A DNA stretch of 64,000 bases from NCBI GenBank assembly GCA_028455995.1, contig JABELC010000011.1, positions 744,001 through 808,000 on the forward strand, written 5' to 3'. Made by a program: the position numbers and the translations under genes. The notes under the pieces are model-generated. The model had not been told where the DNA came from, searched no databases, and saw only the letters and a list, made by a program, of their open reading frames with translations. Below, one piece after another: positions 36,670 through 47,879 of the stretch (position 1 is its first letter; each line of letters opens with the position of its first letter). This DNA comes from Scleromitrula shiraiana. Lineage: Eukaryota > Ascomycota > Leotiomycetes > Helotiales > Sclerotiniaceae.

Positions 36670-37330
36670 CTAAGTTGGTTATTGGAGTTAAGGAATTATA
36701 CATTTACAACATGGGGTTTTTCAACTATTAGCGTGCTCCAGATAAAGAGCTATGACATTAACGAGGCGTTAGGGTTCAAATACAATACCAGGAATAATGG
36801 GGCTTTTCATTGGGTCTGGTCATAGCCAGTGTAATTATAGAGCTTATTTGTAATTAGATATTCCCAAACCTTTATTACTCTAACAAATATATTCTTTTTA
36901 TCTTTTCTAAAATACTGTGGTGAGAATTTTTCTAGATAGAGAGAAGAGATCTATATAGTGTGTGATGACAATATGAGTATTCCGAACCTCTAAGAAAACT
37001 AATCCGATACTTATAATATTTACCAACCTGGTTCTACCAATTGGTGAACAGTTAATCGAGTATAATGATAAATATAGCATTAAAATATAAATACGAAGCT
37101 TGAAACTCAGATGTTCCGGTGTTTCTGAAACAAATACAAATAACGGTACTGTCTATAGATGGACCCATTCTTCAAATTGATTACCATGCTCGCCATGCAG
37201 GAGAATGGGGATGGATGGGGCCTATGTATGCAGGGCTTTCAAATATCCACATTTTTTTTATGGGTGAAGTTTGAGGTTAGCTGGATGTATGAATATGAGT
37301 ACTCATACACCCATGGTTTGTTTAGATGTA

Positions 37331-37385
37331 TGGATTGGATGGTGTGGTATGGTATGGTGTGGTGTGGTGTGGTGTGGTGTGGTTT
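37331..37385 (+). repeat. TGGTG-type microsatellite
   Basis: Tandem TGGTA/TGGTG units run for about 50 bases, read directly from sequence. Confidence 0.9.
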
Positions 37386-38242
37386 TCAGATGAGTACCTA
37401 CATAGTACCTATATTGACCCCTGAAATTGAATTTCGGATGGGTAAGGAGGAAGCGGAAATGCCCAGGTGGAAGGGATTCTTGGATTAGTTGGTCATTGGT
37501 AGAGCTAGCTAGGCCTTACTTATTAGGTGGGTGAAAATGGGTGGGACGGGATGGATAGGGTGGGTTGGCTTGGGTTAGAAGGGTTGTATACAGTATATTC
37601 CGTATACCTTATTATGACTTCAATCATCTGTCTGTGTACTACATATCTACAGTACTACAAGCCTGGTCAAGCTATAGTTGTTGTACATACCTACGTAGGT
37701 GCAGTGCAGTAGGTTCGAGGTTAGAATAAAATAGGTACTGTGTACAATGTGAGTTATAACTGAACGAGTTGATTAGTTAGGTTCCATATAAAAGAAATAG
37801 AACCTGGTGAACCTACGTATTTATATGCAATGTCCCGGATTATTCCACGTTATGATGCGGATGTTTATAAATATCTACATAGTACTCCTAGTAGATCCAT
37901 CCATAGTAGTAGTGACGTGAAGCCCCTCAGCCATTAGGGGAAGAAAGTCAATAAATCATAAAAGTAAGAAGTACTCAAGTTCCTATTATAGTTCTAGATA
38001 AGAACTATGTATTTTCACAAACCCAAGAAATAATAATGTTGTTAGAAATTTGTTCGATTAATGAAGACAATGAATGTATGTATATATTGCTTTAAGAAAA
38101 AGGAGTTGGGAATTAATTATCTTCATCGGTTTCATTTCATAAGTAATGTAATAAATTAATTACATCTCCCCGATTCCGATTTCCGCTGCCCGGACCAAAA
38201 AAAAATTAATAAACATGCCCTGTTGAAGAAGTATTGGGAAAA

Positions 38243-38279
38243 AAGCAAGCAATCAAGCAAGCAATCAAGCAAGCAAGCA
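38243..38279 (+). repeat. AAGC/AATC tetranucleotide repeat
   Basis: Alternating GCAAGCAATCAA units upstream of the kinase gene; imperfect tandem repeat. Confidence 0.9.
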
Positions 38280-38356
38280 TCTTCTTTGTGATCGACTTAT
38301 TACTCCATTTCCACCTCTCCTATCATAATAATTTTTATCATAGGTATCTTATCGGC

Positions 38357-38587
38357 TCATACACTATTATCAAATTTACATTCAAAGCCAATGCTCAAAT
38401 AATTCCTATACAATACGTTCTCCAAAGATTCATCTAAAGTTCTTGTCAATTTGTCGATCCCGCCTTGTCTTTTTGATTGATACTCTTTCCCACCGCTTGC
38501 TTGCATAAGCTTTGTATCTGCCAACACGCTCATAATAGCACCACTTTTGGGGTTTGGATGTCCCGGCTCAGGGCCTCTTGCATACAT
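38357..38587 (-). CDS. Candidate small ORF opposite the kinase promoter
   Basis: A minus-strand frame of 76 residues from the ATG at 38587, open further upstream to 38629. Composition is protein-like (for example QGGIDKLTRTLDESLENVLY). It sits head-to-head with the kinase start at 38617. No family was recognised and the region is otherwise untranslated leader or promoter, so chance is quite possible. Confidence 0.25.
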   Translation of the reverse strand: MYARGPEPGHPNPKSGAIMSVLADTKLMQASGGKEYQSKRQGGIDKLTRTLDESLENVLYRNYLSIGFECKFDNSV

Positions 38588-38616
38588 AGCAGAAGGAGGT
38601 GCGAACGGTGACTGGT

Positions 38617-41342
38617 ATGCAGACGGCAAGGCTCAAGGCTGAATCGCAAGATCGGAAAGTTAAGGTAGGTAATTTTGGTGATGTTGGGTTGGCGCAAGGA
38701 GGAGGGACGTCAATATTGAAATTGGATGTGAGGGGCTAATTGTTATACTCGATTTATAGCTTGCCAATTCATATCATGAGCTACTGGAGTACGTAAACCA
38801 TCCTGCAGATTAACTATATAATTCTAATTGGATTTCTTGTGCAGAGAGTTCTCGTCGAAAGACCTTCGATCAGTAGGTAATTATACGTTGGGACGGTTGA
38901 TAGGGAAGGGGTCTTTTGGGAAGGTTTATCTTGCTTCACATAAGCTCATCAATGGTTCCAAAGTACGTTTTTCGGAGGTAACACTCATACGCGGAGCATC
39001 GACTAACATGGTGATGCGCTGCAGGTCGTACTTAAGTCTGCCAACAAGGACGATTCGAATTTGGCCCGCGAGATACACCACCATCGACAATTCCTACACC
39101 CTCATATCGCCCGCTTATACGAAGTTATAGTCACAGAGAACCTGGTGTGGCTAGTGTTGGAATATTGTCCTGGTGAGCCGGACTGTTGGTTCGAGGAAAA
39201 GGAGGAATATGGCTAATCCTTATGATAGGTGATGAATTATACAACTATCTTCTCAAAAATGGACCGTTACCGGTCGAAAAGGTTCAAAAAATATTCACAC
39301 AACTGGTTGGCTCTGTCGCATACGTTCACAACTCATCCTGCGTTCATCGAGATTTGAAGCTTGAGAATATCCTTTTAGATAAACATGAGAATGTTAAATT
39401 GGTCGACTTTGGGTTCACGAGAGAATATGAGGGGAAATCAAGTTATTTGCAGACCTTTTGCGGAACGATTTGTTATAGTGCCCCGGAAATGTTAAAGGGG
39501 GAAAAGTATGCGGGCGAGAAGGTCGACGTGTGGAGTCTGGGAGTCATTTTATACGCCTTGTTATGCGGCGAGTTACCATTCGATGACGACGATGATAATG
39601 TTACAAGGACCAAAATTCTCAGCTCTGAACCAAAATGGCCGGACCATCTCACTCCAGATGCGCGATCTTTGTTAGCAATTTTACTTTCCAAGCGACCTTT
39701 AATACGACCAGCATTGTCCGACATTCTAACCCATCCATTTCTCGCGGAGCATGCTCCACAACAGCAAGCTATACTGAAACTTCAAACATCGGCCCCCTTC
39801 ACGACTGCATTGGAAAAAGATACTTTAGAACGCATGCGAAGTGCCGGTGTCAATATTGATCAGGTTATTGAAAGTGTGCTCTCTCAACGATGTGATGCAT
39901 TGGCTGGATGGTGGGCTCTGTTACTCGAAAAAGAAGAACGGAAACAGATTCGAAAGGAACGGAAACGCAGAGAACGAGAGGCTGAGAATAAAGCTTCTAG
40001 GAGGCTAAGCGCTGCAAGTAGCCGGCTGGAGAGAATGACACCAACTTTAACGGGCGTCGATGAAGAAGGACAGCCACTAAAGATCACCGATCCGCCTAGA
40101 AGTAGAGGCAGAAAGGAGAGACGGAGTGCTCATTATCCGGATCTTGTTTTGACTGGTTTACCTGGATTACCTGAAAATTCACAATTCTCCTCGCCTGAAG
40201 TTCATACACCCCCTCCTCCTTTAGACAGAAGGTCAATTCGATCATCAAGTTCTTCTCGACATCGACGCCCTATCCCTCCTCCGAAAGAGGGCACTCTTCG
40301 AAGCGCACGATCTCGGGGGAGTACGTTACAACTAGTTACTTCTAATCATGATTTCTTACACCCAAATTCCAATGGCATTGCAAAGCCACCTCAGCGTCGC
40401 AAGCATCAGCACGGTATCATGAATCAGTTGGCTAATTGGAAGCACTGGCTTTTGGACTCTGCCAGGCGTGCTAGATCACCCGGAAAGAAAGCCAAAGCTA
40501 GTCGCTCAACCCCAGATCTTCGCGAAAAGTCTGCTAACAGCGCAACAAGTCAAAAGGAGCCTAGTCCACGACCGGTTACTTCTAAGTCGCCGACTATGAC
40601 TCGCGCTCCAATGCCAACGCAAACGCTTCCAGCTGTTTCAAGTATACAAACAGCACCAAGCAAGCGACATTCACTATCGCCCTCGCCATTGACTCCACGC
40701 TCTACGTTTCAGCGTCGACCAAGTAGTGGTTTGCGGGGACGGAAGTCGACATCATCTTCGGTTTCTTCTGTACGAAGTATTATGCATCAACATACGCATT
40801 CTAAAGCTTCGTCAACCTCGTCAAATGGTTCTGGTTCGAAGATATCACTTCCCACTCGCAGTCCTCACCACTCCGTCAAAGTCCTCCCCGCAACCCCGAC
40901 CATGGCTTCGTTCCCCTCCAATATCCGAGTCGTGAGACAAACTCCGCTATCCAATTTCAACGAAGGTTTCTCATGGGGTGGTCAAAGTACATTCGGTGCA
41001 CCTCTTGTCTTTGCAAAACGGAAGAAAAACGTATTCAAGGGTCCCCACGCCAACAACGCCAATTCCCCCACCGTCACATCTGGCAGTGGTCCTTCGAGAA
41101 CCGGATCGCATAGCAGAAGTACTAGTATAGCTGGACGAAGAAGTGGAGAAATCATCGAGGAAGAAGACGAGGAAGAAATCGAAGAGGTCGATGTCTTTAC
41201 TCCTGTTACGGGGCCGGGAGAAACCGAGGAAATGGTTTTTACGCCGGGCGATATGTTGAGGTTGGGTGATACGATTGAGGAGCCGGAGACCCCGGAGGAT
41301 AGAGAGAGGACTCCTACTAATGTGAGACCGTGGGGTGCGTAA
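38617..41342 (+). CDS. CAMK-family serine/threonine kinase with long C-terminus
   Basis: Five exons, 38617-38664, 38760-38788, 38845-38962, 39025-39172 and 39229-41342, encode 818 residues. The kinase domain spans about 37-290: glycine loop GKGSFG (45-50), Lys69 in VVLKSA, HRDLKLEN with Asp156, DFG at 174-176, CGTICYSAPE and DVWSLGVILY. The GE..KVDVWS and W-P..L lobes are typical of the SNF1/AMPK-related CAMKL group (Kin1/Kcc4-like). A helical segment after the kinase (about 320-345) could be a UBA-like or autoinhibitory element, followed by a very basic coiled stretch (KEERKQIRKERKRRERE). The remaining 450 residues are Ser/Pro/Arg-rich and probably disordered, ending with an acidic patch. 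It is likely a polarity or septation regulator, but the exact orthologue is not settled. Confidence 0.88.
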
Positions 41343-43513
41343 ATTGAGTATATATTGCATGCATGGGAAGAGGATGGGGAAGAGCTTTTTGGACTAAAGT
41401 AGATGGCTTGGGTGGATGCATGGATGATAGGGGGCGAGGGTGTACAAATATCGTAATTATTCTTGTTCTTCTTCTTCTTTTCTTCTTTTTATTTTTGTAC
41501 AAAAATCTTGGGTGTGATGGATGGTACAAAGATCAGCGATTGGTTTTGGTTTTGATTTTGGCACGGTTTGGGTGGGGTTGAGATGAGCTACTTTGCTTTA
41601 CATAGAAAGAAGCGTTGCGTGTTTTTTCTTCTTCTTTTACTTACTTCTCATTGAGGAGGTTAGCGGTTCTATTTTACTTTTACTGTGTCTTTTTTTAACT
41701 TCATATACATAGCGATCGATATCTTATTCTATTCCATTCCTCTGTTCTTCTATTCTATTTGTACTTCAATGGGTATCTGTTCTTCTTACCTTCTTATTGG
41801 TCTTTGCTTTACTTTCTTGTTGTTACTTTGACTTCGTTTGCGTCTTATATATTAACCAGCTCACCAACCTTTCTTTGGTTCGGTTACGGTATGTCTGGCT
41901 TCTCCCCCACCCCTTCTTTCCTTGACTTTGTAGCGAGAAAATTTTTTCATCGTTTTGGATTTTCTTTTTCGTTTTTTTTTCTGTTTTTCCTTACATATAT
42001 TATATTATATTATACTATACCATGGAATTGCGTCGATACCAATATATATATATATATATATATTATACATATGTGGATGCTGAGGGGAGAGAAGAGAGTG
42101 CGTGTTTGTGTTTGTGTTTAGGAGAGGAGGTAGAGTGTGGGATATCTATGGGAAAAGAGAGAGAAAGAGAGAAAGATGTTGAGTTTTTTGTTGCTTTATG
42201 GTTTTTTGAGATGGTGTGTGTGGTCTGTGTGTGTATGTAAATTTAGGTATATAATAATAATGGATGGATGTATTGTATTTGTGTGGATGTATGTGTTTGT
42301 GGGTGATGTATGCGTGTGAAGATGTATAGCCCATGTAGAGGTATACTGTAGAATGGAATGTGGTTGGGTGTGAGTGGTTGGTCTGGTCTGCAGTGTGGTG
42401 TTGTGTGGGTTGAGTTCGTAAATTTGAAATGGAATGGGATGGGAATGAATTGATGAGCAGGTTTGGATTGTTAAATTGTATCTGCTTATTTGGGGAGGGC
42501 TGCATATCTGCATTTGTGCTTGGATATGTGTATATGTATCTTACTACATTTAGTGGCAGTTGATTCTATACCTACTTCTATCATCAAGAGCAAGAGGAAG
42601 AGAGCTAATACCACCAGACACATTGAATATAAAAACTCGACCCCTATTCCAGCTAAACCATCTACCCACCTACCTAACATCCGGCGCTATATTCGTCTCG
42701 TACATCATAAACACACATAGAAACTATCCATAGTGCCAACCCTACCATCCCTCCCACACCAGACGAGCTAATACAACACCCCGCCAGCCCTCAAAAATCA
42801 GATATCAAAAATCCTATCTAATTCCTAGCAGTATATTCCTATCCATCCATCAATATTCCCAAGACACGAGATTCCCCCCAAAATAGTGAATACTCCCTTG
42901 TTTACTATTTACACTTACATCCCATAAAGACGTGTACAAGTCCCGGGGAGACGTGATTTATTTGTTTATGAGATGTGCAACAGTTGCTATTATGGAGATG
43001 AGAATTCATGGGTGGGATGCGATTGGTGGATGGGGAGGGGTAATTTGGGTTAGTGAATTAGTTTTGTTTGTTTGAGGTGAGAGATGGCTTGGATAGGTTA
43101 GGCTAATGGGTTGGGCTTATGGGGAAAGGTAAGGGTTGAGATGTGTAATAGTTGATGGGATGGGATGAGAGATTTTGGAATGATAGTTGAGGGGATTGAT
43201 GGGTTTTATGTTCGTGATAGGAGGGGTGTTATCAGCTGTTTAGGATATATTCATGCAATATTTGTACAAGGCATTGTCGCACTGGCGGGGTTCATGATAG
43301 AGAATTGTTCTAGATGTGCACATCACTGAGAGATGATCGAGGATTTCAGTTTCGAGACTTTTGAATGTCTTGATTTATATAGAGAAGATGAGGCTGGTTA
43401 TACCCCTTGATATCAACAAATTTTCATGGCACTACCACCCATTTTCCATATATACCCAGAACGCCTTCCGCAACGCCCATAAATGCATATTCATATCGAG
43501 CATTCCAGCTTCT
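41343..43513. other. Convergent 3' region, microsatellite-rich
   Basis: Between the 3' ends of the kinase and PNO1. Full of TTCTT runs, a TA repeat (42041-42063), GTGTTTGTG runs near 42100-42120 and GTGGATGTATG runs near 42280. Frames here are low-complexity products of these repeats; no gene is supported. Confidence 0.6.
42041..42063 (+). repeat. (TA)n microsatellite
   Basis: About eleven TA units in a row, seen directly. Confidence 0.9.
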
Positions 43514-44533
43514 CTAAAATCTCTCCTTCATCCTGCTAGCCACAGTCCTCAAATTGCCATAAACCTTTCCTGGTGGACTACCCAAAATCAAACTCACAAT
43601 TGCCTCTCTTGCAATGTGGATATTTTTGAATCCTCCCAGAATATGGATCTTGCTGTCGGCCAATACCACTCTTGTCCTACTCGCGTTCTCAATCGCAAAT
43701 TTCGTCTTTCCGTCCTTTCCTGCTATACGACCAATTGCTCGTCCTAAATGCTCTCCTTGCAATGTCTTTACATCCTTGATCTCGAAAGTTTCGATGTATA
43801 GATCGTCAAGTCGTAATAAGGCGATCGCATCATCCACATCGAATCCTAGAGAGAAGGCTTTGACGAAGTCTTCACCTTTTTGTAGAGAGCCAGTATCGGT
43901 GGTGTGTTTGGAAGTTCGTAACTCGACAGCTTTGTTTTTGATGTTCATTCGAACTTGTAATTTAAGATGTTCAACAAGAGGTGGGTCTGAAAACATTAGA
44001 ATGTCAGCAGTTGTCAATTAGGTTCGAAAACGAAGGAAATTTGAGTGTAAAGCAAGACATAGAGTGGTCTCCAGATCGACTTTATAATGAATCAAATTTA
44101 CTCACAAATCTTGGGCCAGGAAGCTTTCAAAGGTGTCATGCGATGTGGAGGAATAGGGACTTTTCGAGATTCTACCCGTGTTACTGGATCCTATTCATTT
44201 GTTAGAACTGGATGAAAATCTTGATGGTGAATTGTATGAATGGCCACATACAATATTTTTTGCTGGTGCGAATCGAGGTCGTCCTTCTTCGTCAATGTGC
44301 ATCTCACTATCTTCCCCAGCTGCAACTGGCTGAACAGCATTGACATCCAAAGACATTGATTCTTCTGGCGCATCTAATAGAAACTCGTCATCTTGATCTA
44401 AGATTATAATTGTTAGTTATTGGATTTGAGGTATATTTTTCTTTTAAGAGAGCTCACTCGAATTTGGAAGTGGCACGCTGGTGGCTTCTGCGAGCTCCTC
44501 TGGGCGTTTCAACAATGCAGTTGGTGCAGGCAT
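43514..44533 (-). CDS. PNO1: Ribosome assembly KH protein Pno1/Dim2
   Basis: Four exons, 44533-44458, 44397-44252, 44190-44106 and 43986-43514, give 259 residues. The highly conserved block VESRKVPIPPHRMTPLK..WPKIYPPLVEHL is rebuilt across the last intron. It is followed by RMNIKNKAVELRTS, the degenerate first KH domain and a second KH domain with GRIAGKDGKTKFAIEN and GGFKNIHIAREAIVSLILG. These are diagnostic of Pno1/Dim2, which binds the 3' end of 18S pre-rRNA with the Nob1 nuclease and the Dim1 methylase during 40S maturation, moving between nucleolus and cytoplasm. The acidic, variable N-terminus (about 75 residues) is normal for the family. It diverges from MDM31 with 378 bp between starts. 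Confidence 0.96.
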
Positions 44534-44911
44534 CTTTCTCTTTTTAAATTGAATATTGCTATTTCCTTGTGACTGGTTTTGCGTTATAGATCGTTGTGTA
44601 ACCGTTATGATTCTCGCTGTCGTCGAAATTTGGGGGTTGATTTATTTGTCTAGGGTCTATTAATTTTCGAAAAAAAGTTTGGTGGGGATTTGATAGATTT
44701 TACTGATAAGATCACTAGCGTCTTTTTGGTCGTTCTTTAGTATCAAAATTTCCAAAAAATGCGCATCCGGAAAAGTCCAGTCTCCAGTCCCATCGTCATC
44801 AACTCGCGTGCCTTCACTTTTTTTTTTCTCTTTTGAAAACATCTATATATTGAAGTATTTGTTGCTTCAACAGTCTTCACTTTACTTCATAATGTTCTGC
44901 AGGTTAACTCG
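44534..44911. promoter_or_regulatory. Bidirectional promoter PNO1/MDM31
   Basis: The 378-bp gap between divergent starts must serve both genes. It contains a T-run at about 44818-44827 and, at the right end, a short upstream reading frame for MDM31. Confidence 0.5.
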
Positions 44912-44915
44912 ATGA
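44892..44915 (+). promoter_or_regulatory. uORF overlapping the MDM31 start
   Basis: ATG at 44892 opens a seven-codon frame ending at TGA 44913-44915. The stop overlaps the MDM31 start at 44912 in an ATGA arrangement. It could regulate translation by termination and reinitiation. A CTGCAG just inside it could instead be a 3' splice site that removes the uORF, so use depends on the transcript. Confidence 0.45.
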
Positions 44916-47095
44916 ACATAAAAACCAAAATTTGGTCCCAATTATGGGGTCATGGAACCCCCTCTGTCGCCATAAAGATATGCAATCAAGCTTCACGGCC
45001 CTTGATTCCTAATCTTGGTTTTTCACATACTTCACGATGGGCGCTTTCACAATTCAAAAGTCGAGCCTCCCATAGCTTAGCATCGAAGTTTTCTTCGAGA
45101 AAAAGTTTTGCTTTTGGCGGGGTTTTCTTCCTTGATTCGAGCTCAGGTACCTCTGCGGCACCTTCAATTTCTTCATGTATAGCGGGGAAATCTTTATATA
45201 CGACGACGTCCTTACCACGACGACCCTTGACTTCATACTTCCAACAAATATGGCGACGCGGAATTCAATCAAGTAGTCGGCGGAGGGCTAGGGGTTATGC
45301 GCGGAGAAACAAAAGTTCTGCATCAAATTTGCAGAATGCCCGAAAAAGTCCTCAAGATACCCACAAACCTCCTGCCCCGCCATCAAAGGAAAAGGTCCCG
45401 GATGCGAGTGCCCCACACCCTACCTCGAGTAAATATCATTTACCTCACATGCCAAAGATGCCTCATCGTCCAACGAAAGAGGAGTTACTTGCAGCAGCTA
45501 CTGGGTTTTGGTCCCGACTGAAAGTCCGATTCAAGTGGTTTTCAATCAGAAGTGGGAGGCCTTGGAATGTGGATGATTGGAGTGCTTTCGTCTCTTGGTT
45601 TGTATTAGGAAATATTGCATGGATCTTCATTGGAACCACAACTTTCTTCTCTTTGGTCATTTTCTCTATAAACACTGTTGTTGCTCAAGGTAAGAGAATT
45701 ATGATTTGTTGAAAGAATATATTTATTGACTGATATACAGAAACTTTGGCAAGATGGATTGGCGATTATCTCACCCATTCAGCAGGCATCAAAGTTGTCT
45801 TCGAATCTGCTATTGTACCAAAGTGGAGGGACGGAGTGATTACATTTAGGAATGTATTTGTTTCTAGAAGACCAGGACAAGGGAAGACTAAAGTCAGTAA
45901 GGGATCTTCTCTTAGTGCAGCAGCCGCCGCGGCTTCTCAACGGCAAGTCGAGCACGACGAAGGCAAAAAGGAGGAAGAGGAGGATACAAATTATACCCAA
46001 TTCGATGTCACTATTAGCACGGTCAATGTCACTCTATCTTTTGCGAAATGGTGGAATGGCAAAGGACTTTTACGGGATGTTGAAGTTAAGGGAGTTCGAG
46101 GAGTAGTTGACAGGACTTCAGTGGACTGGGGAACTGAATATGTCGATCCAAAACTATTCAGACACGAGCACAACCCAGGAGATTTCGAGATAGATTCATT
46201 CAAGTTGGAGGATCTTTTAGTCACGGTGCATCAACCAAATGGATTCCGACCCTTCTCCGTAAGTATCTTTTCTTGCGACCTCCCCCAATTGCGCAAGCAA
46301 TGGCTATTCTACGACTTCCTATCGGCAAGTAATATGTCAGGGGCATTTGACGGATCACTTTTCACCATTCATCCTCGACAAATCCATGGATTTGCTGGAG
46401 TACAATCCCATGACGCCAACAAGGATGATTCGAGCCCTTGGAAGAAGCAAAGTCGTCTCCGAATTGATGGCCTCAAAATCGATCATCTGAATCGTGACGT
46501 CGAAGGGCCATTCGGATGGATCCACGAAGGAAATGTCGACATTGTAGCCGACGTGATTTTCCCCGCCGAAACAGATGACAGCATCGCAAAAGTAGTATCC
46601 GATTTCTACGACCGCATGGAGGCAACCGTAACATCCAACCGTTACCTCCACATTCTCGACAACAACCCCCCAAATCACGACAACGAAGCTTCCGAGCGCC
46701 CACCCAAATCATCCCGTGACGAAAATAAACGCTATCTCGTTATGGACCTGCGCGTCCATCTCAACGACGTAAAAGCAGCCGTCCCAATCTTCACCCGCGA
46801 TCTTTCCTACATAAACCAAGCGCTTATTCGTCCCATCGTCGCTTACATCAACAGCAAGAAAACATTCATCCCAATTAACTGTCGAATTGTCAAGCGAGCT
46901 GTCGACTTCGACGGTTCATGGACTATCTTCGATAGCGGTCTCATGGAGGATTTATCCGCGGAAACTTATGAAGCTTTTGCGAAAGATGTGGTGGATAGTC
47001 AGCAGCGGATGAGAAGATTAAGGAAAGTAGGATTTTGGAGTATTTCCTTAGCTATACAGGCGCTGTTTATGGGGATGGCGGGGAACGTAGCATGA
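44912..47095 (+). CDS. MDM31: Mitochondrial inner-membrane protein Mdm31/Mdm32 family
   Basis: Two exons, 44912-45689 and 45741-47095, encode 710 residues. The first 130 residues are basic, Ser/Arg-rich and nearly acid-free, as expected for a mitochondrial presequence. A first transmembrane segment lies near residues 228-250 (WFVLGNIAWIFIGTTTFFSLVIF). The conserved core follows: ARWIGDYLT, VFESAIVPKWRDGVITF, LSFAKWWNGKGLLRDVEVKGVRGVVDR, and LRKQWLFYDFLSASNMSGAFDGSLFTIH. A second hydrophobic segment sits near the C-terminus (SISLAIQALFMGM). Family members organise mitochondrial shape, nucleoid position and phospholipid balance, in genetic interplay with ERMES. An Ala/Lys/Glu-rich insertion (about 300-330) is probably a loop. 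The pattern favours Mdm31 over Mdm32, but this was not tested. Confidence 0.93.
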
Positions 47096-47879
47096 GTGTG
47101 AAAGTCTCAGCAAAAGTGTCTTTGGCCGGCTAGATACTGGTATACCAGAAAACGATGAATCTCCTATCCCTCCTCCCTTTCGAGGGTTGGCTAGAATTGG
47201 TCTTTGTAGAAAATGGGCGGGATGGATGGGTCGGATATACAGATGGATGGATGGATGGATGGATGGATGATACTTGTATGTATTGTTATGTTCGGGGTTA
47301 TGGAGAATGGCGTTTAGATATCACAAAAACGGGAGGGACCGGAGGCGTTTTGGTTTGGGAGTATACAATTTCGCATATATATATCCACGCGAATACACGT
47401 ATGAGTTAATGTAGACCGGCATGATTATCGATATCACGTATGCATACAAGAAGCTCAAATCAGATCATAACATAACGAATCAATAAAATATACAATCAAA
47501 ACTTCAAAACCCAGTTTTATAAAAAAATTCTTATTAACAATACTTACTTCGTTGCATACCGTATAAGGTTACCGTGAATGAAGACCACCAGTAAAACCCA
47601 TTAATTCCATCAATTCCTTTCCCGTCCCCATTCCATAGAGTAAGTAAGTGCATAGTCATATATCAAACAGGTAAGCAGAGCAGATCACTTTTTCGCCAGA
47701 TATCCCACTATTCCCTTGCCCAAACCAGCCCAGATTTATGTACAGAGAGAATGGGAATACTAGATAGACAAGAATTGAACAAAACTGGAAAGAAGCAAAG
47801 TGAAGTGAAATGAAATGAAATGAAATGAAGACGAAGTGAAAATGCAGAAAAATAATCACCCAGATATAGGTTGAAGATC
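47096..47879. other. Convergent 3' region
   Basis: Between the 3' ends of MDM31 and the checkpoint kinase. It holds a GATG repeat at 47242-47270 and a GAAATGAAAT repeat near 47800-47830. No gene seen. Confidence 0.6.
47242..47270 (+). repeat. (GATG)n microsatellite
   Basis: Seven consecutive GATG units, read directly. Confidence 0.9.

Larger units (their letters stand above)
36670..38616. other. Intergenic, repeat-rich
   Basis: No supported gene on the plus strand. It contains a GGTGT/GGTAT microsatellite (37331-37385), a GCAAGCAATCAA repeat (38243-38279) and the kinase promoter. One minus-strand frame at 38357-38587 is listed separately. Confidence 0.55.

Noticed and set aside
42022..42513. 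Several overlapping frames on both strands
   Set aside because: They come from TA, GTGTTT and GGATGT repeats and show repetitive composition.
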